NCBI GenBank assembly: GCA_902765305.1
Contig: CACWZI010000079.1
Span: 1 to 40,411 of the forward strand
Direction of reading: 5' to 3'
DNA: 40,411 nucleotides
From: an uncultured Eubacteriales bacterium
GTDB lineage: Bacteria > Bacillota > Clostridia > Christensenellales > Aristaeellaceae
The notes beneath the pieces were generated by a model, which worked only from the letters and a program-made list of their open reading frames with translations, was not told where the DNA came from and searched no databases. This document shows positions 8,113 to 16,100 of this stretch, in pieces; positions within the stretch are counted from its first letter, which is position 1; the number at the start of each line of letters is the position of its first letter. The position numbers and the translations under genes are program-made.

Positions 8113-8426
8113 ACGCCATACAAGCTCCGCATCTCTGCTTCAACCGCATCGGCGGTTATAACACGACCAGCTGCAATGTCGTCCATACCCTTCTGCAACT
8201 CCATATCGAACTGTTCCCTGGTCATATTGCCGACAGCTACAGGTACGGATGAGGGTAGCTTCATATCAAAGGGAATGCCGCGTTGCATGACGATCTGCTT
8301 CAAAAACATGCCGATGGCATTGGACATGGGAATGCCCAGCTGATTCAGAATGGCTTCCGCCTGTTCTTTTGTTTTAGGATCAACGCGCGTGTAGACATTT
8401 GCTGTCCTTGTTGCTGCTCTGGCCAT
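8109..8426 (-). CDS. RelB/DinJ-type antitoxin
   Basis: 105 aa. N-terminal ribbon-helix-helix (TANVYTRVDPKTKEQAEAILNQLGIPMSNAIGMFLKQIV) as in DinJ/RelB, which binds its own operator as a dimer; the C-terminal part (about 55-105) should wrap the toxin. Start 8426 (MARAATRTA) has a GAGGTG ribosome site at about 8436-8441; the frame continues upstream to 8468 but that is beyond the predicted transcription start. The first gene of a two-gene operon. Confidence 0.88.
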   Translation of the reverse strand: MARAATRTANVYTRVDPKTKEQAEAILNQLGIPMSNAIGMFLKQIVMQRGIPFDMKLPSSVPVAVGNMTREQFDMELQKGMDDIAAGRVITADAVEAEMRSLYGV

Positions 8427-8458
8427 GAGATACACCTCGCTTTCGGATTTCTGGGTAT

Positions 8459-8489
8459 AGTATAGCATATTTGATTGCTAAAAGCAATC
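8459..8489 (-). promoter_or_regulatory. Toxin-antitoxin promoter with overlapping operator
   Basis: On the minus strand: TTGCTT (8487-8482), 17-bp spacer, TATACT (8464-8459). An inverted repeat GATTGC-N5-GCAATC (8473-8489) covers the -35 box, as expected for autorepression by the ribbon-helix-helix antitoxin. Confidence 0.7.
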
Positions 8490-8506
8490 TGTTGGATGCT
8501 TTTATT

Positions 8507-8559
8507 GACTTGTCGTCTTTGGTACGGTGATCTTTGCCAGAGTCGATAAGACGAGAGTC
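8507..8559. other. Imperfect hairpin between divergent promoters
   Basis: GACTTGTCGTCTT (8507-8519) pairs with AAGACGAGAGTC (8548-8559) with one bulge. It lies between the divergent toxin-antitoxin and nrtR promoters. Role unclear. Confidence 0.35.
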
Positions 8560-8593
8560 AGCGGAAGTTTCTCGTTGACCCATATTTTTTATG

Positions 8594-8662
8594 GTCAAAC
8601 TGACAAAAAACACTTGACAACCGTCTTCCCAACTGCTATAATCTAATTACAGTCAACTTGAC
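8594..8662 (+). promoter_or_regulatory. NAD operon promoter with two NrtR operators
   Basis: A perfect promoter, TTGACA (8614-8619), 17 bp, TATAAT (8637-8642). It is bracketed by GTCAAACTGAC (8594-8604) upstream and GTCAACTTGAC (8652-8662) at the expected start site, both GTCA-N3-TGAC palindromes. This is the half-site pattern of NrtR operators. The downstream copy would block initiation, and the upstream copy could allow a looped or cooperative complex. An AGGAGG site at 8670-8675 then serves ATG 8683. Confidence 0.85.
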
Positions 8663-8682
8663 CGAAAAAGGAGGTGGGGCGC

Positions 8683-9405
8683 ATGGCTGAGGTATTGCGC
8701 CAGGACCAGGTGTTCGTCTCGGTGGACGACCTGATCCTGACGGTTCGGGAAGGCCGGCTGAACCTGCTGCTGTCCCGGCGGGCCGGCCCGCCCTTCAAGG
8801 GGTGCTGGGCGCTGCCGGGGAAGCTGGTGGAGCGGGCGGATTCCGCCGAGGCCACGGCGCTGAAGCTGCTTCGCCAGATGCTGCCCATCCGGGAGGCGTT
8901 CATGGAGCAGCTCTACACCTTCACCGAACTGAACCGGGATCCCCGGGGGCGGGTGATCTCCATCGCCTACCTGGCGGCGGTGCCGTGGGAGCGGCTGTCG
9001 CCCCTGCTGCCCGCAGAAGGGCAGGGTCCCCGACTGTTCGGCGTCTCGCTGAACGGCGGCGCGCTGGGCCTTGAAGGCGGGGAGGGACTGCGCCTGACCG
9101 GCGGCGACCTGGCCTTCGACCACGGAAGGATCATCGAAACCGGGGTGCAGCGGCTTCGGGGCAAGATCGACTACACCGACATCGCCTTCCACTTCCTGAA
9201 CGATCCCCGGGCGTTCACGCTGGGGGAGCTGCAGACCGTCTACGAGGCGGTGCTGGAGAGGACGGTGGACGCCAGCAACTTCCGCAGGACCATACAGAAC
9301 CGCTATGAGGAAACGGGCCGCATCGCCCAGACCGACCGGGCGGAGGTCCCCCGCAAGCGCGGGCGGGGCAGGCCTGCAGCCATCTACCGATTGACCGATC
9401 AATGA
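8683..9405 (+). CDS. nrtR: NrtR, Nudix-related NAD repressor
   Basis: 240 aa. The N-terminal Nudix-like domain (about 8-150) binds ADP-ribose or a related NAD product. The Nudix box region 46-68 (GKLVERADSAEATALKLLRQML) lacks the REUxEE glutamates, so it should sense and not hydrolyse. The C-terminal winged helix (about 175-240) has the family signature FTLGELQTVYEAVL...ASNFRRTI...GRGRPAAIYRL. It heads the operon it very likely controls. ATG 8683 is preferred over GTG 8674 because AGGAGG ends 7 bases before it. Confidence 0.93.
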   Translation: MAEVLRQDQVFVSVDDLILTVREGRLNLLLSRRAGPPFKGCWALPGKLVERADSAEATALKLLRQMLPIREAFMEQLYTFTELNRDPRGRVISIAYLAAVPWERLSPLLPAEGQGPRLFGVSLNGGALGLEGGEGLRLTGGDLAFDHGRIIETGVQRLRGKIDYTDIAFHFLNDPRAFTLGELQTVYEAVLERTVDASNFRRTIQNRYEETGRIAQTDRAEVPRKRGRGRPAAIYRLTDQ

Positions 9406-9420
9406 CAGGAGGAATTCACC

Positions 9421-9954
9421 ATGAAAAAGCGCTTTTTGATCGTCGTGGACATGCAGAACGACTTCATCGACGGCAGCCTGGGGACCCCCGAGGCCCAGAC
9501 CATCGTGCCCGCGGTCATCCAGCGGGTCAGGGACGCCAAGGCGGCGGAGGACACCGTCATCGCCACGCTGGATACCCACGGCGACGACTACCTGGAGACC
9601 CGGGAGGGCCGGTGGCTGCCGGTGCCCCACTGCATCCAGGGCACCGAGGGCTGGCGCGTCCATCCCGGCCTGGCGGCGCTGCTGGAGGGCTGCGAGCAGG
9701 TGCAGAAGACCAGCTTCGCCGCCGTGCGGCTGCCGGAGGTCATCTTCAGGGAGGCCGGCGACGCCGACGAGGTCGAGATCGAGCTGATCGGCCTGTGCAC
9801 CGACATCTGCGTGGTGTCCAACGCACTGGTGCTGAAATCCGCCTTCCCCGAGGCCGACATCTCGGTGCGCCGCGACTGCTGCGCCGGCGTGACCCCCGAG
9901 AAGCACGAGGCCGCCCTCACGACCATGGCCAGCTGCCAGATCGACGTGATCTGA
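9421..9954 (+). CDS. pncA: Nicotinamidase
   Basis: 177 aa isochorismatase-fold amidase converting nicotinamide to nicotinate and ammonia, the entry of the salvage route. Catalytic triad D10, K96 and C130 (LCTDICV); metal ligands D51, H53 and H70 (DTHGDDY ... VPHC). Ribosome site AGGAGG precedes ATG 9421. It starts 15 bases after nrtR. The family includes other amidases, but the neighbours make nicotinamide the clear substrate. Confidence 0.95.
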   Translation: MKKRFLIVVDMQNDFIDGSLGTPEAQTIVPAVIQRVRDAKAAEDTVIATLDTHGDDYLETREGRWLPVPHCIQGTEGWRVHPGLAALLEGCEQVQKTSFAAVRLPEVIFREAGDADEVEIELIGLCTDICVVSNALVLKSAFPEADISVRRDCCAGVTPEKHEAALTTMASCQIDVI

Positions 9955-10015
9955 CGATATACTGCCTGTTATAAAACGCGGCAAGCACATTCCAACCGAC
10001 AGGGAGGCAAGCGAT

Positions 10016-10804
10016 ATGGAGCAATACACATTCGACCCCGAAAGGGCCAGGGACGGCCTCGTCGAGGCGCTCAGGGCGCTGGCGAAGGCACAGAATTTCA
10101 ACAGGGTGGTGCTGGGCATCTCCGGCGGCAAGGATTCCACGGTCTGCGCGGCGCTCTGCGTCCGGGCGCTGGGCGCTGAAAACGTCTACGGCGTGATGCT
10201 GCCCGACGGCGAGCAGAAGGACATCTCCGACAGCGTCCGGGTCTGCAAGGCCCTGGGCATCCGGCAGCGCACGATCAACATCGGCCCCATGCATGAGGCG
10301 CTGAAGGCCGCCACCGACCAGCGGGAAACCACCGCCGCCGAGGGCGAGTTCGCCATTCCCTACAGCCACGAGAGCGACATCAACGTGGGCCCCCGCCTGC
10401 GCATGACCACGCTGCGCTACATCGGCCAGGCCCTGGGGGCGCGGCTGGTGGGCACCGGCAACCTGTCCGAGGCCACCGTGGGCTATTGCACCAAGGACGG
10501 CGACACCTCCTGCGACTTTTCGCTGCTGGGCGCGGTGACCAGCGTCGAGGTGGTGCAGATCGGCCTGACGATGCCCGAGCTGCCCCGGGACCTGGTGCAG
10601 AAGACGCCCACGGACGGCCTGTCCGGCAAGAGCGACGAGGAGAAGCTGGGCCTGCGCTACGCGGACATCCACGCCTTCATCCGCCTGGGCACCTGCGGCG
10701 ACGCTGAAATCGACGAGAAGATCCGGGCCAGGGAACGGGGCAACATGCACAAGCGGCGCATGCCCGTCGTGCTGCAGCCCTTCGGGGAGGGGGAAAGGCC
10801 GTGA
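10016..10804 (+). CDS. nadE: NH3-dependent NAD synthetase
   Basis: 262 aa, the short form without a glutaminase domain, so ammonia is the amide donor. It converts nicotinate adenine dinucleotide, ATP and NH3 to NAD. The P-loop SGGKDS at 36-41 is the adenylation site; EATVGYCTKDGDTSCDFSLLGAVTS is the substrate-binding segment typical of NadE. AGGGAGG precedes ATG 10016. Its stop overlaps the nadD start by four bases (GTGA). Confidence 0.96.
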   Translation: MEQYTFDPERARDGLVEALRALAKAQNFNRVVLGISGGKDSTVCAALCVRALGAENVYGVMLPDGEQKDISDSVRVCKALGIRQRTINIGPMHEALKAATDQRETTAAEGEFAIPYSHESDINVGPRLRMTTLRYIGQALGARLVGTGNLSEATVGYCTKDGDTSCDFSLLGAVTSVEVVQIGLTMPELPRDLVQKTPTDGLSGKSDEEKLGLRYADIHAFIRLGTCGDAEIDEKIRARERGNMHKRRMPVVLQPFGEGERP

Positions 10805-11466
10805 AGCGCGTACTGGCCTTCTTCGGGGCCTTCAATCCGCCCACCATCGCCCACATCGAGGCGGCCCGCATCGCCATGGAGGCGACCGGGCGGGAGGGCG
10901 TGGTGTACGTGCCCTCCAAGGCGGTCTATATCCGGGACGAGCAGGATAAGGATTTCGCCTACAGCGACTGGCAGCGCCTGGAGATGCTGCGCCGCGCAGC
11001 CGAGAGCCGGCCGTGGATGGCGGTGACGGACTGGGAGCTGCGGCAAGCGTCACAGCCCCGCACCTACGAAACCCTCTGCCACCTGCGGGACGAGGGCTAC
11101 GCGCCTGCGCTGCTCATCGGCTCGGACAAGCTGCCGGAGCTGGAGCACGGCTGGAAGCACGTCGGGGAAATCGCCCGGGAATTCGGCTTCGTCTGCAACG
11201 GCCGGGGCACCGACGAGTGCGAAGCCATGATCCGCCAGGACCCCTACCTGTCCACGCTGGCGGAATACATCGAGGTGGTCCGGTCCTCCGACCTGTTGCG
11301 GGGCGTCTCCTCCACGGGGGTGCGCCGGCGGCTGTCCCGGATCCGGGCGCTGAAGCGGGAGGTGCAGGCCCTGGTGCCCAACGAGGTGCTGCCGCTGCTG
11401 GACCTGGAGGACGAAAACCCCTCGGAGAAATGGCAGATCAACTCTGCGATGAACGGCCGGCGCTGA
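10801..11466 (+). CDS. nadD: Nicotinate mononucleotide adenylyltransferase family
   Basis: 221 aa nucleotidyltransferase. GAFNPPTIAH (9-18) is the GxFxPx(H/T)xxH ATP-binding motif, with the first His replaced by Thr and Gly by Ala, and SSTGVRRR (170-177) is the C-terminal ISSTxIR motif. By context it joins NaMN and ATP to NaAD. The GTG start overlaps the nadE stop, so it is coupled to nadE. The T-x-A-H version departs from textbook NadD, but operon position makes another substrate unlikely. Confidence 0.9.
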   Translation: MKRVLAFFGAFNPPTIAHIEAARIAMEATGREGVVYVPSKAVYIRDEQDKDFAYSDWQRLEMLRRAAESRPWMAVTDWELRQASQPRTYETLCHLRDEGYAPALLIGSDKLPELEHGWKHVGEIAREFGFVCNGRGTDECEAMIRQDPYLSTLAEYIEVVRSSDLLRGVSSTGVRRRLSRIRALKREVQALVPNEVLPLLDLEDENPSEKWQINSAMNGRR

Positions 11467-11638
11467 TACTAATCTCAACCTAAACCTATACAATCCTGCG
11501 GCGCCTTTTCCGCCATACCGGCGTTGAAGTCCCTTGACTTGCCGCCAGCAAGCCTGCGGGCCAAGCCTGCGGGCCTTCGCCTTGGTATGGCGAAAAATGC
11601 CCTCGCATGCTTGTACATATTTAGATTGAGATTAGTAT
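11466..11638. repeat. 173-bp long-hairpin element inside the NAD operon
   Basis: Terminal inverted repeats of 19 bp with one mismatch, ATACTAATCTCAACCTAAA at 11466-11484 and its complement at 11620-11638. The pairing continues inward, with mismatches, to about CGCCATACC/GGTATGGCG, giving arms of nearly 60 bp. The apex (11550-11575) holds an exact 13-bp tandem duplication AAGCCTGCGGGCC. No coding capacity is seen. It begins on the last base of the nadD stop codon and ends about 30 bases before pncB, so it is transcribed with the operon unless it terminates it. It looks like a MITE- or REP-like insertion. Confidence 0.8.
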
Positions 11639-11668
11639 GAGAACCGGCGACAAACAGGAGGAAAAAAG

Positions 11669-12868
11669 ATGAAACTCGACCCCATCGTCGTATCCCTGCT
11701 GGATACCGACCTGTACAAGTTCAACATGGACCAGGTGATCTTCCACAAGCACACCGACCTGAACGGCGAGTATTACTTCCGCTGCCGCAACGAGGGCGTG
11801 GTGTTCACCCGGGAGATGTTCGATGAGATCAACGCCCAGATCGACCACCTCTGCACGCTGACCTTCAGGCGGGAAGAGCTGGACTACCTGCGCTCCATCC
11901 GCTTCATCAAGCACGACTACGTGGAATTCCTGCGCCTGTGGCGGCCGCTGAGGGACTATGTGGAGACCTCGCTGTCCCCGGAGGGCGAGCTGGGCATCGT
12001 GGTGAAGGGCCCGCTGTTCTCCGCCATGCAGTTTGAGATATACCTGCTGGAGATCGTCAACGAGGTCTATTTCCGCATGCGCTACGACTACGACACGCTG
12101 CTGGCCTCGGCCAAGGAACGGCTGGACGCCAAGATCCGGGATTTCCAGTTCGGCAAATACACCTTCACCTTTGCCGAGTTCGGCTGCCGCCGCCGGCTGT
12201 CCAGGGAGTGGGAGGACGAGGTGGTGCGCCGCTTCGCCACCGAGACCGAGAACTGCATGGGCACCAGCAACGTGTATCTGGCGATGAAGTACAATTTGAA
12301 GCCCATCGGCACCTACGCCCACGAGTTCGTGCAGATGTACCAGGGCATCGATTCGATCCCCCTGGCCTACACCAACCACTGCGCCCTGGAGGACTGGTAC
12401 GACGAGTACCGGGGCGACAACGGCACCGCGCTGACGGACACCATCACCACCGACCTGTTCCTGCTGGACTTCAACCGGGCCATGGTCAACAACTTCAACG
12501 GCGTGCGCCACGACAGCGGCGACCCCTACGCCTGGGGCGAGAAGATGATCGACCACTACAAGCACTACGGCGTCGATCCCCGCACGAAGATGCTGCTGTT
12601 CAGCGACAGCCTGAACTTCGACCGGGCCCAGGCGTTGTACGACTACTTCCGGGATCGCGTGAAGGTCTCCTTCGGCGTCGGCACCTTCTGCTCCAACGAC
12701 ACCTGCGAAACCCCGCTGAACATCGTCATCAAGCTGCAGACCGTGAACGGCCGGGCCGTGGCGAAGCTGTCCGACACCCCCGGCAAGGCCATGTGCCGGG
12801 ATATGGAATACCTCGAGTACCTGAAGCGCTCCGTGGCGTTCCGCCTGGGACGGGTCCAACTGGAATGA
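11669..12868 (+). CDS. pncB: Nicotinate phosphoribosyltransferase
   Basis: 399 aa. It converts nicotinate, PRPP and ATP to nicotinate mononucleotide, between PncA and NadD. GTSNVYLAMKYNLKPIGTYAHE (198-219) contains the His that is autophosphorylated in the enterobacterial enzyme (here H218); RHDSGDP (280-286) and the GTFCSNDTCETPLNIVIK segment bind the substrate. AGGAGG lies 7 bases before ATG 11669. The last gene of the NAD salvage operon, separated from nadD by the hairpin element. Confidence 0.96.
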   Translation: MKLDPIVVSLLDTDLYKFNMDQVIFHKHTDLNGEYYFRCRNEGVVFTREMFDEINAQIDHLCTLTFRREELDYLRSIRFIKHDYVEFLRLWRPLRDYVETSLSPEGELGIVVKGPLFSAMQFEIYLLEIVNEVYFRMRYDYDTLLASAKERLDAKIRDFQFGKYTFTFAEFGCRRRLSREWEDEVVRRFATETENCMGTSNVYLAMKYNLKPIGTYAHEFVQMYQGIDSIPLAYTNHCALEDWYDEYRGDNGTALTDTITTDLFLLDFNRAMVNNFNGVRHDSGDPYAWGEKMIDHYKHYGVDPRTKMLLFSDSLNFDRAQALYDYFRDRVKVSFGVGTFCSNDTCETPLNIVIKLQTVNGRAVAKLSDTPGKAMCRDMEYLEYLKRSVAFRLGRVQLE

Positions 12869-12898
12869 ACACGCGGTTGTAATGCCGCAAACCCTGTA

Positions 12899-12944
12899 CG
12901 CCCCTGTCAAAACTATTGACAGGGGCGCTTGGGCGTGGTAAAGT
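12899..12944 (+). promoter_or_regulatory. Perfect palindrome overlapping a promoter
   Basis: A 12-bp perfect stem, CGCCCCTGTCAA (12899-12910) with its complement at 12916-12927 and a 5-base loop. The right arm contains TTGACA (12916-12921), followed after 17 bp by TAAAGT (12939-12944), a plausible promoter for the GH13 gene. It may be the operator of a sugar-responsive repressor, the pncB terminator (no T-run), or both. Confidence 0.55.
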
Positions 12945-13003
12945 GAAATACAGCGCTGTCCCTGTTCGGGTGACAGTATAACGACGAAAGCGGGTGCGAT
13001 ACC

Positions 13004-14545
13004 ATGGCAAAAAAGTGGCTGGGGGACGCGGTATTCTACGAAATCTATCCCCAATCGTTCCGGGATACCAACGGGGACGGCATCGGCGACATCGAGGGCA
13101 TTGTCGAAAAGCTGGACTACGTCAAATCCCTGGGCTGCAACGCCCTGTGGATCAACCCCTGCTTCGATTCGCCCTTCAGGGACGCGGGCTACGACGTGCG
13201 CGACTATAAGAAGGTCGCCGCCCGCTACGGCACCAATGAAGACCTGTACCGGCTGTTCGACGCGGCCCACGCTAAGGGCATCCGCGTGCTGCTGGACCTG
13301 GTGCCCGGCCACACCAGCGAGGAACACCCCTGGTTCCGCGCCAGCGCCAGCGCCGACCAGCCCAACCCGTACACCAACCGCTATATCTGGACGGACCAGT
13401 GGTATGCCGGCTGTGGCGATCTGCCCTACATCGCCGGCGAGGCCGAGCGCTCCGGCAGCTACATCATCAACTTCTTCAAGTGCCAGCCGGCGCTGAACTA
13501 CGGCTTCTTGGAGCCCCGCCAGCCCTGGCAGTTGCCGATGGACCATCCCGACGTCCTTGCTACCCGCGAGGCCATGAAGGACGTGATGCGCTTCTGGCTG
13601 GGCCACGGCTGCGACGGCTTCCGCGTGGACATGGCCGCCTCGCTGGTCAAGTACGACGACGGGAACAAGTCCGGCACCTGCGCCATCTGGAGGGACGTGC
13701 GGCGGATGCTGGATGCCGAGTTCCCCGAGGCGGTGCTGGTGGCCGAGTGGTGCCGGCCGGACCTGTCGCTGCCCGCGGGCTTCGACGCGGACTTCATGCT
13801 CAACGATCCCCACAGCCACTATTCCGCGCTGCTGCGGGATTACAACAGTCCGGTGGACAACACCTACTTCCGCAAGGACGCCCCCGACCGGGACATCAAC
13901 CGCTTCTTCGACGTCTACCTGAAGTGGTACGCGGCCACGAAGGGCGTGGGCCACATCGCCCTGCCCACCTGCAACCACGATACCCTCCGCCCGGCCTACC
14001 GGCTGGACGCGGAAGAGCTGAAGCTGGCCTATGCCTTCCTGTTCACGATGCCCGGCGTGCCCTTCCTGTACTACGGCGACGAGATCGGCATGCGCTACCT
14101 GGAGCTGCCCACCAAGGAGGGCGGCTACTTCCGCACTGGCTCCCGCACGCCGATGCAGTGGAAGGCCGGGAAGAACCTGGGCTTCTCCGAGGGCGACGCC
14201 GACGCGCTGTACCTGCCCGTGGACCCGGCGTCGGACGCGCCCACCGTCGAGGGGCAGGAGGGCGACCCCGATTCGCTGCTGAACACCGTGCGGGCGCTGT
14301 TGAAGCTGCGCCACGCCGAGGCGGACCTGCAGGCTGACGGGCCCTTCGAGGTGCTCTGTGCCGAAAAGGGCCGGCCCCTGGTGTACCGCCGCGGCAGCCT
14401 GACTCTGGCGGTGAACCCCTCCGGCGAGAAGCTGTTTACCGACCTGGAGGGCGAGGTCTCCGAGGCGCTGTACATGCGGGGCATGGCGGACGTGAACGCA
14501 GGGCGGCTGGTCATGGGGCCGCAGTCGTTCGTGGTGTTGAGGTAA
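13004..14545 (+). CDS. GH13 alpha-glycosidase (alpha-amylase family)
   Basis: 513 aa, cytoplasmic (no signal peptide). (beta/alpha)8 barrel with GH13 regions: DLVPGHTS (98-105), nucleophile D209 (GFRVDMA), acid/base E248 (VAEW) and transition-state D326 (NHD), followed by a short C-terminal beta domain. The N-terminus DAVFYEIYPQSFRDTNGDGIGDI is typical of exo-acting alpha-glucosidases, trehalose-6-phosphate hydrolases and trehalose synthase-like members. Region II, GFRVDMA, is not specific enough to name the substrate. The NSS transporter follows after 25 bases and may be co-transcribed. Confidence 0.93.
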   Translation: MAKKWLGDAVFYEIYPQSFRDTNGDGIGDIEGIVEKLDYVKSLGCNALWINPCFDSPFRDAGYDVRDYKKVAARYGTNEDLYRLFDAAHAKGIRVLLDLVPGHTSEEHPWFRASASADQPNPYTNRYIWTDQWYAGCGDLPYIAGEAERSGSYIINFFKCQPALNYGFLEPRQPWQLPMDHPDVLATREAMKDVMRFWLGHGCDGFRVDMAASLVKYDDGNKSGTCAIWRDVRRMLDAEFPEAVLVAEWCRPDLSLPAGFDADFMLNDPHSHYSALLRDYNSPVDNTYFRKDAPDRDINRFFDVYLKWYAATKGVGHIALPTCNHDTLRPAYRLDAEELKLAYAFLFTMPGVPFLYYGDEIGMRYLELPTKEGGYFRTGSRTPMQWKAGKNLGFSEGDADALYLPVDPASDAPTVEGQEGDPDSLLNTVRALLKLRHAEADLQADGPFEVLCAEKGRPLVYRRGSLTLAVNPSGEKLFTDLEGEVSEALYMRGMADVNAGRLVMGPQSFVVLR

Positions 14546-14570
14546 GAAGAAACACAGGAGGAACACGACT

Positions 14571-15935
14571 TTGAAACAGGACAACGGACGGGGCAGCTTT
14601 TCCGGAAAGCTGGGCTATGTGCTGGCCACGGCGGGCTCGGCGGTGGGGCTGGGCAACATCTGGCGGTTTCCATACCTGGCGGCCAAGTACGGCGGCGGGG
14701 CCTTCCTGCTGGTGTACATACTGCTGGCGCTGACCTTTGGCTATACGATGATCATGTCGGAGACGGCCATCGGCCGCATGACGGGCAAGAGCCCCGTCAG
14801 CGCCTTCGCCCACTTCAGCAAAAAGGGCTGGGTGCGGGCCGGCGGCTGGATCAACGCGATCATACCGATGCTGATCGTGCCCTACTATTCGGTCATCGGC
14901 GGCTGGGTGTGCCGCTACCTGTGGGGCTACCTGTCCGGGCAGGGCGAGACCATGGCGCTGGAGGGCGCCTTCGAGGGCTTCCTGGGCAGCCCGGCGGCCA
15001 CGGTCGTCTGCTTCCTGATCTTCGCGGCCATGACCATGGCGGTCATATTCGGCGGCGTGCGCAACGGCATCGAAAAGGTCTCCCGGATCATGATGCCGAT
15101 GCTGGCGGTGCTGACGCTGGTGGTGGTGGGCTTTTCCGTCACCCGGCCCGGCGCGCTGGCGGGCGTGCGCTATTTCCTGGTGCCCGACCTGCGCAACTTT
15201 TCGCTGATGACGGTGGTGTCGGCGCTGGGACAGATGTTCTATTCGCTGTCCATCGCCATGGGCATACTGATCACCTTCGGCTCCTATACCGGCAAGGACG
15301 TGGACATCGAGCAGACCACCGTGCAGGTGGAGATCTTCGATACCGCCATCGCCGTGCTGGCAGGCCTGATGGTGATCCCGGCGGTGTTCGCCTTCTCCGG
15401 CGGCGACGCGGCGGCGCTGGGCAAGGGTCCCTCGCTGATGTTCGTGACGCTGCCCAAGGTGTTCGAGTCGATGGGCGGGGCCTGGACCGGCGTGCTGTTC
15501 TTCCTGCTGGTGCTGATGGCCGCGCTGACCAGCTCGGTCTCCCTGGCGGAGACGGCCTGCGCCACCTTCGAGGACGAGCTGAACTGGAGCCGCCCGAAGG
15601 CCGCGGCGCTGGTGAGCGTGATCCTCGCGGCGCTGGGCTGCCTGTCCTGCCTGGGCTTCAACGCCCTGTCCCACATCGCGCCGATGGGCATGGACATCCT
15701 CAGCTTCTTCGACTTCCTGACCAATTCCGTGATGATGCCCGTCGCGGCGGTGGCCATCATCGCCCTGGTGCTGCGTCAGATCGGCCTGGAAAACATGGAG
15801 CGTGAGATATTGCGATCCTCCGCCTTCCGCCGCCGGGGGGTGTACCGCTTCGTGGTGAAATACCTGGCGCTGGCCATGCTGGCGGTGATCCTGATCAGCT
15901 CGGTTTGCGACGCCTTCGGGTGGATCCACATCTGA
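14571..15935 (+). CDS. Sodium-dependent NSS/SNF family symporter
   Basis: 454 aa, about 11-12 membrane helices. It begins with the family motif AGSAVGLGNIWRFPYL (21-36), which forms the unwound TM1 Na+/substrate site in LeuT-type transporters. Bacterial members import amino acids (Leu, Trp, Tyr) or amines with Na+; the substrate here cannot be told. TTG start with CAGGAGG ribosome site about 8 bases upstream. Placement after a glycosidase is not functionally informative. Confidence 0.94.
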   Translation: MKQDNGRGSFSGKLGYVLATAGSAVGLGNIWRFPYLAAKYGGGAFLLVYILLALTFGYTMIMSETAIGRMTGKSPVSAFAHFSKKGWVRAGGWINAIIPMLIVPYYSVIGGWVCRYLWGYLSGQGETMALEGAFEGFLGSPAATVVCFLIFAAMTMAVIFGGVRNGIEKVSRIMMPMLAVLTLVVVGFSVTRPGALAGVRYFLVPDLRNFSLMTVVSALGQMFYSLSIAMGILITFGSYTGKDVDIEQTTVQVEIFDTAIAVLAGLMVIPAVFAFSGGDAAALGKGPSLMFVTLPKVFESMGGAWTGVLFFLLVLMAALTSSVSLAETACATFEDELNWSRPKAAALVSVILAALGCLSCLGFNALSHIAPMGMDILSFFDFLTNSVMMPVAAVAIIALVLRQIGLENMEREILRSSAFRRRGVYRFVVKYLALAMLAVILISSVCDAFGWIHI

Positions 15936-15938
15936 GCA

Positions 15939-16003
15939 AAACGGAGCGTGCCCTCCGCTTTTCCCGTGATATTGTCGGGAATGGTGGAAGGCACGCTCCG
16001 TTT
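15939..16003. terminator. Long-stem terminator after the symporter gene
   Basis: A perfect 14-bp stem, AAACGGAGCGTGCC (15939-15952) with 15990-16003, enclosing a small CCCG/CGGG hairpin and followed by T-rich sequence. It lies between convergent genes and could act both ways. Confidence 0.65.
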
Positions 16004-16055
16004 CTGGGCTTTGGCCTTTGTTTGTTTGGACCGGGGCTTCGCCGTTTGTGCGCTT

Positions 16056-16096
16056 GCCAGCCTGGCCCTGTCCGCGCCTTTAACGCGGACGCTGGC
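16056..16096 (-). terminator. Nested hairpin after the small HhH-like gene
   Basis: Outer stem GCCAGC/GCTGGC (16056-16061, 16091-16096) and inner stem GTCCGCG/CGCGGAC (16070-16076, 16084-16090), just 4 bases past the stop of the minus-strand gene. No T-run. Confidence 0.4.
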
Positions 16097-16100
16097 CCGA

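Noticed and set aside
8653-10750. Minus-strand open frames opposite nrtR, pncA and nadE
   Set aside because: The sense genes have full catalytic motifs and ribosome sites; the antisense frames have neither.
11621-14584. 987-codon open frame on the minus strand
   Set aside because: It lies antisense to pncB and the GH13 gene, is His/Val/Gln-rich nonsense, has no ribosome site and no family features; an artefact of high GC at third codon positions.
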